From an uncultured Clostridia bacterium (GTDB lineage: Bacteria > Bacillota > Clostridia > TANB77 > CAG-508), in the NCBI GenBank assembly GCA_934141555.1, contig CAKPCK010000007.1, positions 1-64,000 of the forward strand: DNA of 64,000 nucleotides, in the 5' to 3' direction. The translations under genes were made by a program, and so were the position numbers. Within the stretch, counting starts at the first letter, position 1. Every line of letters starts with the position of its first letter. Positions 43,150-52,532 of the stretch are shown here, one piece after another. Below the pieces are notes generated by a model, which worked only from the letters and a program-made list of their open reading frames with translations, was not told the DNA's origin and ran no database searches.

Positions 43150-43875
43150 ATGTCAGGACATAGCAAATGGCATAATATACAAGCCAAAAAAGGAAAAGCA
43201 GATGCAGCAAGAGGAAAAGTATTCACAAAATTAGGAAGAGAATTATTAATAGCAGTAAAAGCAGGAGGACCAGATCCAGCAGGAAATTCAAAACTAAAAG
43301 ATGTTATAGCAAAATGCAAAGCAGCAAATATGCCAAATGATACAATAAACAATGCAATCAAAAAAGCATCAGGAGAAGGAAGCACAGCTGTGTATGAAGA
43401 AATAACATATGAAGGATATGGACCATGTGGAGTTGCAGTAATAGTAAATGCAAACACAGATAACAGAAATAGAACAGCTTCAGATGTAAGACATGTATTT
43501 GATAAAGCTGGTGGAAACTTAGGAACATCAGGATGTGTATCATATATGTTCAACAAAAAAGGTGTAATAGTAATTGAAAAAGAATCAACAGATATGGATG
43601 AAGAAGAATTAATGATGTTAGCATTAGATGCTGGAGCAGAAGATTTCACATCATCTGATGATGTATATGAAATTACTACAGACCCATCAAATTTCTCAGA
43701 AGTTAGAGAAAAACTTGAACAAGCAGGATTAACATTCTTAGAAGCAGATGTTCAAATGGTTCCAACAACAACAGTTGCATTAGATGATGATGGAGCTGAA
43801 AAAATGGAAAGATTAATTGAAAGACTTGAAGAATTAGATGATGTAATGGATGTATATCATAATTGGGATATGTAA
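43150..43875 (+). CDS. YebC/PmpR family DNA-binding protein
   Basis: A 241-aa protein of the YebC/TACO1 family, opening MSGHSKWHNIQAKKGKADAA, with the conserved GGPDPAGNSKL near residues 38-48 and YEGYGPCGVAVIVNANTDNR near 86-105. Family members are reported as transcription regulators and, more recently, as translation factors that relieve ribosome stalling; which applies here is unknown. AGGAGG SD. It is a single-gene unit, with a terminator after it. Confidence 0.95.
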   Translation: MSGHSKWHNIQAKKGKADAARGKVFTKLGRELLIAVKAGGPDPAGNSKLKDVIAKCKAANMPNDTINNAIKKASGEGSTAVYEEITYEGYGPCGVAVIVNANTDNRNRTASDVRHVFDKAGGNLGTSGCVSYMFNKKGVIVIEKESTDMDEEELMMLALDAGAEDFTSSDDVYEITTDPSNFSEVREKLEQAGLTFLEADVQMVPTTTVALDDDGAEKMERLIERLEELDDVMDVYHNWDM

Positions 43876-43907
43876 AAAAATTAATAATTAGTTCTAAAAT
43901 ATAAAGA

Positions 43908-43941
43908 AAGAGCATATATATATAATATATGTTCTTTTTTG
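43908..43941 (+). terminator. Terminator of yebC
   Basis: AAGAGCATATAT (43908-43919) pairs with ATATATGTTCTT (43925-43936) with one G-T pair, then Ts. Confidence 0.7.
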
Positions 43942-43977
43942 TTGTGTAGAAAAATATTTATAAAAAAGGAGGAAAAA

Positions 43978-44872
43978 GTGTCAGAATTAGAAATAGTATT
44001 AGAATATTTACCAATAACATTAAGAAAAGAAATAATATCAAATATAGGAACAGAAGAAGACAAGATAGAAGAAATACGATTAAGAAGTAATAAAAGATTA
44101 TGTCTAAAAATTGGACAAGAAACAATGTTAACAGAATACATAGTAAGTCAGCAAGAACTATTACAAACATTTGAAAAAATCTGTGAAAACTCAATATATT
44201 CTTATAGAAGACAAATATGTGAAGGCTTTATAACAATAAGAGGAGGAAACAGAGTAGGAATAGTAGGAAGCGGAGTAATAGAAAATGGACAAATTATAAA
44301 TATAAATTATATATCAAGTTTAAATATTAGAATAGCAAGACAACAAATTGGATGTAGTCAAAAAGTAATGTCAAATATAATAAATTCTGAAACAAACACA
44401 ATATATAACACATTAATAATATCACCACCACGGATGTGGAAAAACAACATTATTAAGAGATATAATAAGAAATTTAAGTAATGGATTTGGAAGATTTAAA
44501 GGACAGACAATAGGAGTAGTTGATGAAAGAGGAGAAATTGCAGCAATATATAAAGGAATTCCTCAAAATGATATAGGAATAAGAACAGATGTAATAGACA
44601 ATGTTCCAAAGCCAGAAGCAATGAGAATACTAGTACGCTCTATGGCACCACAAATTATAGCATGTGATGAGATAGGAAGTAAAGAAGACATTGAAGCAAT
44701 AAATTATGTAATGTGTTCAGGAGTTAAAGGAATTTTCACAGCACATGGAAATGATATAGAAGATGTATGTAAAAATCCGTGGATGGCACAATTAATAAAT
44801 AATCATATATTTGAAAGAATAATTCAATTAAATTCTAAACAGAAAGGAGATTCGAAATGTATTATTGCGTAA
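43978..44872 (+). pseudogene. spoIIIAA: spoIIIAA with a +1 frameshift in the Walker A motif
   Basis: Start GTG 43978, five bases after AAAGGAGG. The frame runs 151 codons (SELEIVLEYLPITLRKEI at the N-terminus) to LIISPP. It then shifts because of one extra C at 44431. Removing that base restores GCGKTTLLRDIIRN, VVDERGEIAAIY, ACDEIGSKEDIEAI and the rest to the stop at 44872, 297 aa in total, the usual SpoIIIAA length. SpoIIIAA is the AAA-type ATPase that powers the SpoIIIA-SpoIIQ channel and is needed for sporulation. A sequencing or assembly error, a real mutation or programmed shifting are all possible; the rest of the operon is intact. Confidence 0.85.
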
Positions 44873-45369
44873 AAACAATATTATTATTTGCGATATTTTC
44901 ATTATCGACAGGAATTGGAATTTTAATCTCAAAAATGTATGAAAATAGAGTAAAAGAATTAAGACAATTTAAAAATATTTTAAACATAATAAAAACAAAA
45001 ATAAAATTTACATATGAGCCATTGGCAGAAATTTTTAATCAAATATCACAAGAAAAATCAAGTAAAATCGAAGAGATATTTGAAAATATGACATATAAAT
45101 TAGCATTTGAAAATGTAAAATATTCTTGGATGGACGCAATTCAAGAAGCAGATATAAGTATAACACAAGAAGACAAAGATATTTTAAAAGAATTAGGAAA
45201 AGTCTTAGGACAAACTGATGCAGATAGTCAAGTAAATGAGATTGAAGTAACTGAAAGCTTTTTAAATATACAAATAGAAAAAGCTGAAGAAGCAAGAAAG
45301 AAAAATCAAAAAATGTATAAAACATTAGGGGTAGTTGTAGGACTAGTTTTTGTGATTATATTGATTTAA
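44857..45369 (+). CDS. spoIIIAB: Stage III sporulation protein AB
   Basis: A 170-aa protein with an N-terminal membrane segment (5-25), a soluble helical region and a C-terminal membrane segment (about 152-170). SpoIIIAB resembles GspF-like platform proteins and belongs to the mother-cell side of the feeding-tube channel. It overlaps the end of spoIIIAA by 16 bases with AGAAAGGAG before the ATG, so translation is coupled. Sigma-E control is known for this operon in Bacillus. Confidence 0.9.
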   Translation: MYYCVKTILLFAIFSLSTGIGILISKMYENRVKELRQFKNILNIIKTKIKFTYEPLAEIFNQISQEKSSKIEEIFENMTYKLAFENVKYSWMDAIQEADISITQEDKDILKELGKVLGQTDADSQVNEIEVTESFLNIQIEKAEEARKKNQKMYKTLGVVVGLVFVIILI

Positions 45370-45414
45370 TTGAAATGTGTATTGCCTTTAGGGAAAAAAG
45401 AAAGGATGTTTTTT

Positions 45415-45609
45415 ATGGATATAAACTTATTATTTAAGATTGCTGCAGTCGGAATTTTAGTAGCAGTATTGCATCAAGTATTAGTAAGAGCAGGAAGAGA
45501 AGATCAAGCAATGATGACAACACTTGCTGGACTTGTAATTGTATTATCAATGGTTATTCAACAAATAAGTTCGTTATTTAATACAGTTAGAACATTATTT
45601 GATTTATAA
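45415..45609 (+). CDS. spoIIIAC: Stage III sporulation protein AC
   Basis: A 64-aa protein with two membrane segments and the typical ending QISSLFNTVRTLFDL. The start is ATG 45415, eight bases after AAAGGA; longer in-frame starts back to 45370 are unsupported by SD or family length. Part of the SpoIIIA membrane complex. Confidence 0.92.
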   Translation: MDINLLFKIAAVGILVAVLHQVLVRAGREDQAMMTTLAGLVIVLSMVIQQISSLFNTVRTLFDL

Positions 45610-45642
45610 GCAATTCCAAATAGAAGGGAATAAGATGGAAAT

Positions 45643-46032
45643 ATGGCAGATGTAATTAAAATAATAGGGATAGGTTTACTTGCACTAATAATAATTGTAA
45701 TTCTAAAACAATATAAGCCAGAATTTGCAATATATGTATCAATGATAGCAGGAGTATTAATATTAGTATTAGCAATTCAAAAACTAACAGGAATTATTAA
45801 TTTATTACAATCATTGGCAAATAAAACATATATAAATAAAAGTTTTCTAAGTATTTTACTAAAAATTACAGGAATAGCATTTATAACAGAATTTGCTGTA
45901 AGTATTTGTTCAGATGCAGGAGAAAAAGCAATAGCAAGTAAAATAGAAATAGGAAGTAAAGTAATAATTATTGCAATGTCAATACCAATTATAACGAGTT
46001 TATTGGAGCTGGTTATAGAAATTTTACCATAA
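45643..46032 (+). CDS. spoIIIAD: Stage III sporulation protein AD
   Basis: A 129-aa membrane protein with about three to four membrane segments and the family features LKQYKPEFAIYVSMIAGV near residues 21-38 and ITEFAVSICSDAGEKAIASK near 80-99. It follows spoIIIAC by 33 bases. Component of the channel between mother cell and forespore. Confidence 0.92.
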   Translation: MADVIKIIGIGLLALIIIVILKQYKPEFAIYVSMIAGVLILVLAIQKLTGIINLLQSLANKTYINKSFLSILLKITGIAFITEFAVSICSDAGEKAIASKIEIGSKVIIIAMSIPIITSLLELVIEILP

Positions 46033-46049
46033 ATATACAGGAGAAAAAA

Positions 46050-47255
46050 ATGAATGAATCAATATTAACTTTTAGATGTTATAGAAAAAAATATAATTTT
46101 AGAAAATTAAAAAAATATATAATAATAATGATTATATTCATAAGTATAATTATACCAACTAAAGTATTTGCAGATACAGAAAATGAAATAATGAATAGTA
46201 CACAAGAAAAATTTAATATAAACAACTTTATAAAAGAAGCAGACAAATATACAGGAGACTTCCTTGAAGATGTAAATTTAGGGGATATGCTAAATCAAGC
46301 AATACAAGGAAAAGTAGATAATAAAACATTATATCAAAAAATATTTAAAATGTTTGGAAAAGAAATAACAGTAAGCTTAAAAACATTAATCAGTATATTA
46401 GTAATAATTGTAATTCATGGAATTTTAAAATCAGTAACAGATAATCTAGAAAATAAAAATATATCTCAAATAATTTATTTTGTTCAATACATATTAATTG
46501 TAACGCTTATAATGTCAAATTTTACAGAAATAATAAAAATTGTTAAAAACACAGCAGATGATTTAGTTGGATTTATAAATGTATTAATGCCACTATTATT
46601 AACATTAATGATGTATACGGGAAGCATAGCAACAACATCATTATTAGAACCAATTATATTATTTGCTATAAATTTTATTGCAAATTTAATAAAAAATATA
46701 TTAATTCCAATTGTTTTAATAATAGTAGTATTTTCAATAATCTCAAAAATTTCAGAAAAAATGCAAATTGAAAAATTATCAAAATTTCTAAAATCAAGTG
46801 TTGTATGGGTATTAGGAATAGTATTAACAATATTTGTTGGTGTTGTATCATTAGAGGGAACACTAAGTAGTAGTGTTGATGGAATAACTGCCAAAACAGC
46901 AAAATCTGCAGTTTCAACAATAATACCAGTTGTTGGGAAAGTTTTAGGTGATGTTGTAGATAGTGTATTAGGATGTGGAATTATATTAAAAAATGCAATA
47001 GGACTAATAGGTGTAATTATAGTAATAGGAATATGTATAACACCTATTATAAAAATTGCAACAATGTGCATAATGTATAGTTTAGCATCAGCAGTAGTCC
47101 AACCAATAGCAGATGATAAAATAGTAAAAGTATTAGACGAAATGGGAGGAGTATTTAAACTATTATTAGGAATATTATGTTCATTATCTGTAATGTTAAT
47201 AGTTGGAATAACATTAGTTATAAAAATTTCGAATAGTGGGATGATGTATAGATGA
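46050..47255 (+). CDS. spoIIIAE: Stage III sporulation protein AE
   Basis: A 401-aa membrane protein. The N-terminal signal-like segment (residues about 24-42) ends VFADTE, consistent with signal peptidase cleavage. About eight further membrane segments follow. Conserved DLVGFINVLMPLLLTLM near residues 170-186. It is the largest membrane subunit of the SpoIIIA complex. Its stop overlaps the spoIIIAF start by ATGA. Confidence 0.93.
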   Translation: MNESILTFRCYRKKYNFRKLKKYIIIMIIFISIIIPTKVFADTENEIMNSTQEKFNINNFIKEADKYTGDFLEDVNLGDMLNQAIQGKVDNKTLYQKIFKMFGKEITVSLKTLISILVIIVIHGILKSVTDNLENKNISQIIYFVQYILIVTLIMSNFTEIIKIVKNTADDLVGFINVLMPLLLTLMMYTGSIATTSLLEPIILFAINFIANLIKNILIPIVLIIVVFSIISKISEKMQIEKLSKFLKSSVVWVLGIVLTIFVGVVSLEGTLSSSVDGITAKTAKSAVSTIIPVVGKVLGDVVDSVLGCGIILKNAIGLIGVIIVIGICITPIIKIATMCIMYSLASAVVQPIADDKIVKVLDEMGGVFKLLLGILCSLSVMLIVGITLVIKISNSGMMYR

Positions 47256-47746
47256 TAAATTTTTTGAGTTCATGGGCAGAACAAGTTATATTAGCAGTCA
47301 TAATTGCTACAATTTTAGAACTTATTTTACCAAATAGTAAAAATAAAAAATATGTTCAAATGGTAATTGGTGTTTATGTATTATTTAATATAATATCACC
47401 AATTATAAAAAATAAAGAAAAACTAGTATTTAGTGAAATCGATTTAGATAAATATATTACAACATCAACAAAAGTAGAACAATCATCAATGGATGCAAGA
47501 TTAGAAAAAATATATTTAGATGAATTAGAAAATAATATAAAATCAAAATTCAAAAATGCAGGAATAGAAATAATAAAATGTACTATAGATGCAGAACTAG
47601 ATACAACCAAGAAGAATGCAGGAATACATTCAATAGATGTAAAAGTAAAAAATGTTGATGATGAACAGAAAGTTTTAAAACTTAAACAAGAGATAATTGA
47701 AGAATATGAGATAAGTGAGGATAAAATCAAAATTATTATAAAATAA
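47252..47746 (+). CDS. spoIIIAF: Stage III sporulation protein AF
   Basis: A 164-aa protein with two N-terminal membrane segments (about 8-28 and 33-53) and a soluble ring-building-motif domain (about 75-164). SpoIIIAF is homologous to the ring-forming secretion proteins of type II/III systems. Translationally coupled to spoIIIAE by a 4-base overlap. Confidence 0.88.
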   Translation: MINFLSSWAEQVILAVIIATILELILPNSKNKKYVQMVIGVYVLFNIISPIIKNKEKLVFSEIDLDKYITTSTKVEQSSMDARLEKIYLDELENNIKSKFKNAGIEIIKCTIDAELDTTKKNAGIHSIDVKVKNVDDEQKVLKLKQEIIEEYEISEDKIKIIIK

Positions 47747-47765
47747 TTTTAAAAGGAGAATGCTT

Positions 47766-48359
47766 ATGCTAAAGGAATTATTTAAGAAAAGAGAAGAACA
47801 GACAGATCAAAAGAAAAAAATAGAGAATATTGTGGCATTTATAATAATATTAATTATAACAGTATTAATAATAAATAATATGTGGTCAAAAGATGAAAAG
47901 AAAAATACAAATACCACAGGAAAAGTATTAGCTGGAAATGTTGAAAACCAAGTGTCAACTAGTGAAAATACAGATGATTTAGAAATGAGATTAGAAAATA
48001 TTTTAGAAACAATTAATGGAGTAGGAAAAGTAAAAGTTTTATTAAAATATTCTGAAAGTAGTCAAGTTGTAGCAATGTATAATGAAACAAATTCAGAAAA
48101 TAAAACTGAAGAAAATGACGGAGATGGAGGAACTAAAAATAGTACAGAAACTGAAACAAAAAGAGAAATTGTATATACAGATGAAAATGGAACTAGTAAA
48201 CCAATAACAGAAAAAGTAATAATGCCAGTAATTGAAGGAGCTATAATTACAGCACAAGGAGCTTCAAATGCAAATATAAAGTCATCAATAGTTAGTGCAG
48301 TAGAAGCGGTTACAGGTCTAGCAATACATAAAATACAAGTATTTGAGATGAAAAATTAA
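47766..48359 (+). CDS. spoIIIAG: Stage III sporulation protein AG
   Basis: A 197-aa protein with one membrane span (about 24-43), a linker and a ring-building domain interrupted by an acidic insert (about 115-140). SpoIIIAG forms the large ring of the channel in the intermembrane space. ATG 47766 has AAAGGAG at seven bases; ATG 47760 is too close to it. Confidence 0.9.
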   Translation: MLKELFKKREEQTDQKKKIENIVAFIIILIITVLIINNMWSKDEKKNTNTTGKVLAGNVENQVSTSENTDDLEMRLENILETINGVGKVKVLLKYSESSQVVAMYNETNSENKTEENDGDGGTKNSTETETKREIVYTDENGTSKPITEKVIMPVIEGAIITAQGASNANIKSSIVSAVEAVTGLAIHKIQVFEMKN

Positions 48360-48391
48360 GTGAAACTTTTTAATGAAAAAGGAGGAATAAT

Positions 48392-49009
48392 ATGGATTTG
48401 AAAAAAATTAAATTTAAAACAGGTACAGCAGCAATATATGTACTTGCATTAATGTTGGTTGGATTAGGATATTGGAATTATGTCTCAACAGAATCAAATA
48501 ATATTCAAACAGTAGCAGAAACTCAAACTGAAAATTCTGAAGATGAGAATTTAGGAGATGCACAATTTGTTAGTAGTAATGATGTGACATTAGATACCAA
48601 ATCAACACAAAGTACAGAAACAAGTACTGAAATAGCCAAAACTGAAAGTACCAATAATTCTAATGATTATTATGAAGAATCAAAATTACAAAGAGATACA
48701 ATGTATTCACAAACATTAGAAACATATAAAGAAATGCTTAATAATTCAAATGTATCTGAAGAACAAAAAGCAATAATAACACAAGAAATTGCAAATGTAA
48801 ATAAAGAGAAAAATGCAATAATGGTTTGTGAAAATTTAATAACAACAAAAGGATTTTCTAATTGTGTAATTTTTGTAAATACTGATAGTGTGAGTGTTGT
48901 GGTTGAAGATGATAATTTGAAAAGCGAGGAGATTGCTCAAATTCAAAATATTATTTCAAGAGAAATGAATGCAAAAGTTGAAAATATACATATCATGACT
49001 AAAAAATAA
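48392..49009 (+). CDS. spoIIIAH: Stage III sporulation protein AH
   Basis: A 205-aa protein with one membrane span (about 12-30), a Thr/Glu-rich linker and a C-terminal ring-building domain (about 100-205). In Bacillus SpoIIIAH binds the forespore protein SpoIIQ, or its replacement in Clostridia, across the two membranes. Last gene of the operon, followed by a strong shared terminator. Confidence 0.9.
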   Translation: MDLKKIKFKTGTAAIYVLALMLVGLGYWNYVSTESNNIQTVAETQTENSEDENLGDAQFVSSNDVTLDTKSTQSTETSTEIAKTESTNNSNDYYEESKLQRDTMYSQTLETYKEMLNNSNVSEEQKAIITQEIANVNKEKNAIMVCENLITTKGFSNCVIFVNTDSVSVVVEDDNLKSEEIAQIQNIISREMNAKVENIHIMTKK

Positions 49010-49068
49010 AATAGAAAAAGAATACTATAAATGGATAACTCCAATATAGTATTCTTTTTCTATTTTAT
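49008..49068. terminator. Bidirectional terminator between spoIIIA and mutS2
   Basis: A perfect stem of about 20 bp (AGAAAAAGAATACTATA with its complement, 49013-49029 and 49045-49061, extended by A-T pairs). Ts follow on the plus side and the minus side is also T-rich. It overlaps the end of mutS2. Confidence 0.85.
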
Positions 49069-51414
49069 TTTTAAAGTTACTATTGTAACACCCATTTCGC
49101 CTTCACCAAATGTTCCCATTCTGTAAGAATCAACATATTTATTTGTTTTTAAATATTTATGAATACCATTTCTTAATGCTCCAGTACCTTTTCCGTGAAC
49201 GATACGAACAGGAGAAAGTTTTGCCATAAAACAATCATCTAAATATTTATCAACAAGAGGGATAGCTTCATCAACTGTTAAACCAAGTAAGTTAATCTCA
49301 GGACTTACAGATTGTGATTTTAAATTATTTCTACTAGTGTATGAATAATTATTTGTGTTTTTTGATGAAGAAACTTTTTCTTGTAAATATTTAATATCAA
49401 CTTTAAGTTTCATTGCACCTATTTGGACTTGTACTTTATCATCTTTAGAAATGTTTGACATTACAATTCCATCAGAATTATAATTTGTAACATATACATT
49501 TAATCCGGGCTTTATTAGATCTCTTTGAATAGGATGTTTAACTTCAATTTCCTTTTTATCAATTTTTGTATTAGAAATTTTTTCATTTAGTTCATTTCTT
49601 AATTTATTTGCTTGTGATGCAGATTTGCTAGAGTTTATATCTTTTATAATAGAATCAGCAGTTTCTTTTGCATCTAATAATATTTGTTTTGCTTCTAGTT
49701 TTGCATTTGCAATTAATTCTTTTTCTTTATTAATAACATCAGTATTTTGATGTTTTAAAGATTCTTTTAATTCTTTAGCCTCTTGTAAAGCTTGAGAAGT
49801 AAGTTCTTTTTCTTTTTCAATTTCAGATTTTGAATCATAAATATTTTTTAGTAAATCTTCTAAATTAATAGTTTCTTTATCAATCATAGAAGAAGCTCTA
49901 TTTATAATTTTTTCGTCTAAACCTAATTTTCTACTAATAGCAAAAGCATTACTTTTTCCAGGAATACCAACTAATAATTTATAAGTAGGGCGAAGGTTTT
50001 CTATATCAAATTCAACACTTGCATTTTTGAAATTAGGTGTAACCAAAGCATATTTTTTTAATTCTTGATAATGTGATGTTGAAACAACAATTGCACCTAA
50101 TTCAGAAAAATATTGTAAAATACTTATTGCTAAATTTGCACCTTCTAAAGGGTCTGTACCAGAACCTAATTCATCAACCAAAATCAAGCTATTTTCTGTT
50201 GCTTGTGAGGTTATTTTTACTATATTACTCATGTGTGATGAGAAAGTACTTAAAGATTCACTAATACTTTGTTCGTCTCCAATATCTGCAAATATTTGAT
50301 CAAATACATAAATACTTGAATGTTCATCAGCTGGGATATTTAATCCACTACAAGCCATCGCAGATAAAAGACCTATTGTTTTTAAAGTAACTGTTTTTCC
50401 ACCAGTATTAGGACCTGTTATAATTAGAACATTAAAATCTTTTCCTAATTCTATTGAAGATGGAACAACCTTTTCTTGGTCGATTAATGGATGACGAGCA
50501 TTTATTAAATTTATTTGTTTTTGCTTATTAATTTCAGGAGTAGAACAATTTAAATCAATAGAATAACGTGCTTTTCCAAAAATAAAATCTAATTTTCCAA
50601 TAAGTTCAGCATTATTTTGTAATTCTTTCGTATATGGAAAAAGTAATCCACTTAGATTTTGTAAAATTCTTTCAATTTCTTGTTCTTCTTCAATGTGAAG
50701 GTTTGAAAGTTCATTATTTAAATCAAACACAACAAGTGGTTCTATAAAGACTGTTGAGCCACTACTTGATACATCATGAACAAATCCTTTTATAGAAGAA
50801 CGATATTCCTCTTTTACAGGGATTACATATCTACCACTACGAATTGTAACAAGATTTTCTCTCATATATTTTGAATATGTTGAAGAGTGTAGAATAACAT
50901 TTAATTTTGCCCTAATATCTTGCTCAATTCTTCTTTCTTTTCTTCTGATGTCTTGTAACTTTGCTGATGCTGTATCTGCTATATTATCTTCATCTATAAT
51001 TGATTTTGCGAATGTTGAAACTATACTTTGATTTACATATAAATCATTAAAATAAGGTTCTAATGCAGAAAAATCTGATGTTGATAAAAAATCTTTTGAA
51101 AAATATTCTTTTAAATCTTCAGCCATTTGTAAAATATTTTGTAATTCGATTAATGCTTTTATGCTTAAAGAACCACAACCATCTAATGTTTTTAGATATA
51201 TAGTAATATCTGCTATTTCGCCAATTGGGGGAGTACTATTTCTTTGAATTAATACAACACCTTGACTTGTTTCGTTTAAGCTTTTTTGCACTTCTTGCAC
51301 ATCTTGTGATGGACGTAAATTAAAAGCATATTTTTTTCCTAAATATGTTTTGCAAAAATGTGCTATTTTTTCTAATATTTTGTCATATTCTAGTTTCTTT
51401 AAATTGTTGTTCAT
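49060..51414 (-). CDS. mutS2: Endonuclease MutS2
   Basis: A 784-aa MutS2. The N-terminal clamp/lever region (about 1-300) precedes the ATPase domain with Walker A ITGPNTGGKTVTLKT near 328-342 and Walker B VDELGSGTDPLEGANLA near 404-420. A long coiled-coil/KOW-like linker follows (about 510-700), then a C-terminal Smr nuclease domain (about 710-784) with VRIVHGKGTGALR. MutS2 suppresses homologous recombination and, in Bacillus, splits collided ribosomes. Full length, no mismatch-binding MutS domain I. Confidence 0.95.
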   Translation of the reverse strand: MNNNLKKLEYDKILEKIAHFCKTYLGKKYAFNLRPSQDVQEVQKSLNETSQGVVLIQRNSTPPIGEIADITIYLKTLDGCGSLSIKALIELQNILQMAEDLKEYFSKDFLSTSDFSALEPYFNDLYVNQSIVSTFAKSIIDEDNIADTASAKLQDIRRKERRIEQDIRAKLNVILHSSTYSKYMRENLVTIRSGRYVIPVKEEYRSSIKGFVHDVSSSGSTVFIEPLVVFDLNNELSNLHIEEEQEIERILQNLSGLLFPYTKELQNNAELIGKLDFIFGKARYSIDLNCSTPEINKQKQINLINARHPLIDQEKVVPSSIELGKDFNVLIITGPNTGGKTVTLKTIGLLSAMACSGLNIPADEHSSIYVFDQIFADIGDEQSISESLSTFSSHMSNIVKITSQATENSLILVDELGSGTDPLEGANLAISILQYFSELGAIVVSTSHYQELKKYALVTPNFKNASVEFDIENLRPTYKLLVGIPGKSNAFAISRKLGLDEKIINRASSMIDKETINLEDLLKNIYDSKSEIEKEKELTSQALQEAKELKESLKHQNTDVINKEKELIANAKLEAKQILLDAKETADSIIKDINSSKSASQANKLRNELNEKISNTKIDKKEIEVKHPIQRDLIKPGLNVYVTNYNSDGIVMSNISKDDKVQVQIGAMKLKVDIKYLQEKVSSSKNTNNYSYTSRNNLKSQSVSPEINLLGLTVDEAIPLVDKYLDDCFMAKLSPVRIVHGKGTGALRNGIHKYLKTNKYVDSYRMGTFGEGEMGVTIVTLKIK

Positions 51415-51450
51415 TTCTAACTAAATCCTCTTTTCAAATTCAATATATTT

Positions 51451-51479
51451 ATTATGCCACAAATGGTAAGAAAATTCAA
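51451..51479 (-). promoter_or_regulatory. Sigma-A promoter of mutS2
   Basis: On the minus strand, TTGAAT (51474-51479), a 17-base spacer, then CATAAT (51451-51456). Confidence 0.6.
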
Positions 51480-51510
51480 GGAATATTATTATAGTTTTAA
51501 GAAAAAAAGC

Positions 51511-51539
51511 TTGACATTTTCGAACAAATGTTTTAAAAT
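51511..51539 (+). promoter_or_regulatory. SOS-box-containing promoter of the ORF6N gene
   Basis: TTGACA (51511-51516), exactly 17 bases, TAAAAT (51534-51539). The spacer carries CGAACAAATGTTTT (51521-51534), which matches 13 of 14 positions of the Gram-positive LexA site CGAACRNRYGTTYC. LexA bound here would block RNA polymerase. Confidence 0.65.
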
Positions 51540-51570
51540 AGATACAACTTGAAAATAAGGATGTGAAATT

Positions 51571-52464
51571 ATGGAAGAAAATAAAATAATAATACAAAGG
51601 GAATTGTCTATTGAAGATATTAAAAATTTAATATATACAATAAGAGGAAAACAAGTTATGTTAGATAGTGATGTTGCTGATATGTATTGTTGTGAGACGA
51701 AATATGTGAATCGTGTAGTAAAAAGAAATATAGAAAGATTTCCAGAAGAATTCTGTTTTCAATTAAATGAAGAAGAGTTTAAAGTTTTAAGGTGCCAATT
51801 TGTCACCTTAAACGAAAATGGAAGAGGACAACATAGAAAGTATTTACCATATGTTTTTACAGAGCAGGGAATTGCTATGTTATCTGCTTTGTTGAAAAGT
51901 GATATTGCAGTAAAGGTTAGTATAAATATTATGAAAGCATTTATTGAAATGCGAAAATTTTTAATGGATAATGGACAAATATTTGAAAGATTAACGAAAG
52001 TGGAGTACAAACTATTAGAACATGATAAAAAATTTAATGAGGTGTTCAATCAGCTCCAATTAGAAGAAAATATAAAACAAAAAATATTTTTTGAAGGACA
52101 AATATATGATGCATATAGTCTGATAATTGATATTATAAAAAAAGCAAATAAAAAGATTTTAATAATAGACAATTATATAGATGACAGTATTTTAAAAATG
52201 CTTGCTAAGAAAAATAACAATGTAGAAGTTGTGATATTGACTTCAGATAAAAGCAATATTCAACAAATTGATATTCAAAAATTTAATAAAGAATACCTAA
52301 TATTAAAGGTTGCAAAGACTAATAAATTTCATGATAGATTTATAGTCATAGACAATGGAGAAATGTATCATTTAGGAGCATCAATAAAAGATTTAGGAAA
52401 AAAGTGTTTTGGAATAAATAAAATTGAAGATGTAGAAATTATAGAAAAGATTATTAACTTATAA
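51571..52464 (+). CDS. ORF6N-domain protein (phage antirepressor-like)
   Basis: A 297-aa protein. The N-terminal ORF6N DNA-binding domain (about 10-95) reads IRGKQVMLDSDVADMYCCET and KRNIERFPEEFCFQL, with QHRKYLPYVFTEQGIAMLSA near 89-108. A helical linker (about 130-165) leads to a C-terminal region with HDRFIVID and YHLGASIKDLGKK, which recalls a phospholipase-D-like fold. ORF6N proteins occur in phages and as accessory genes in gut bacteria. The LexA-like site in its promoter suggests DNA-damage induction. No other phage genes are nearby. Confidence 0.8.
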   Translation: MEENKIIIQRELSIEDIKNLIYTIRGKQVMLDSDVADMYCCETKYVNRVVKRNIERFPEEFCFQLNEEEFKVLRCQFVTLNENGRGQHRKYLPYVFTEQGIAMLSALLKSDIAVKVSINIMKAFIEMRKFLMDNGQIFERLTKVEYKLLEHDKKFNEVFNQLQLEENIKQKIFFEGQIYDAYSLIIDIIKKANKKILIIDNYIDDSILKMLAKKNNNVEVVILTSDKSNIQQIDIQKFNKEYLILKVAKTNKFHDRFIVIDNGEMYHLGASIKDLGKKCFGINKIEDVEIIEKIINL

Positions 52465-52532
52465 AAAATTTCATTTGAATTTTGTGAAAAAGTATGTAAT
52501 ATTCAAGAGTTTTTATCATAAAATCAATTGAG

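Noticed and set aside
43128..43649. A 173-codon minus-strand frame over yebC
   Set aside because: YebC on the plus strand is unmistakable; the antisense frame lacks initiation signals.
46484..47071. A 195-codon minus-strand frame inside spoIIIAE
   Set aside because: It is antisense to a clear family member, with no SD or promoter. It is a composition artefact of Ile/Val-rich membrane coding sequence.
51571..52464. A prophage remnant around the ORF6N gene
   Set aside because: No integrase, capsid, tail, terminase or attachment-site repeats are visible on either side; flanking genes are housekeeping.
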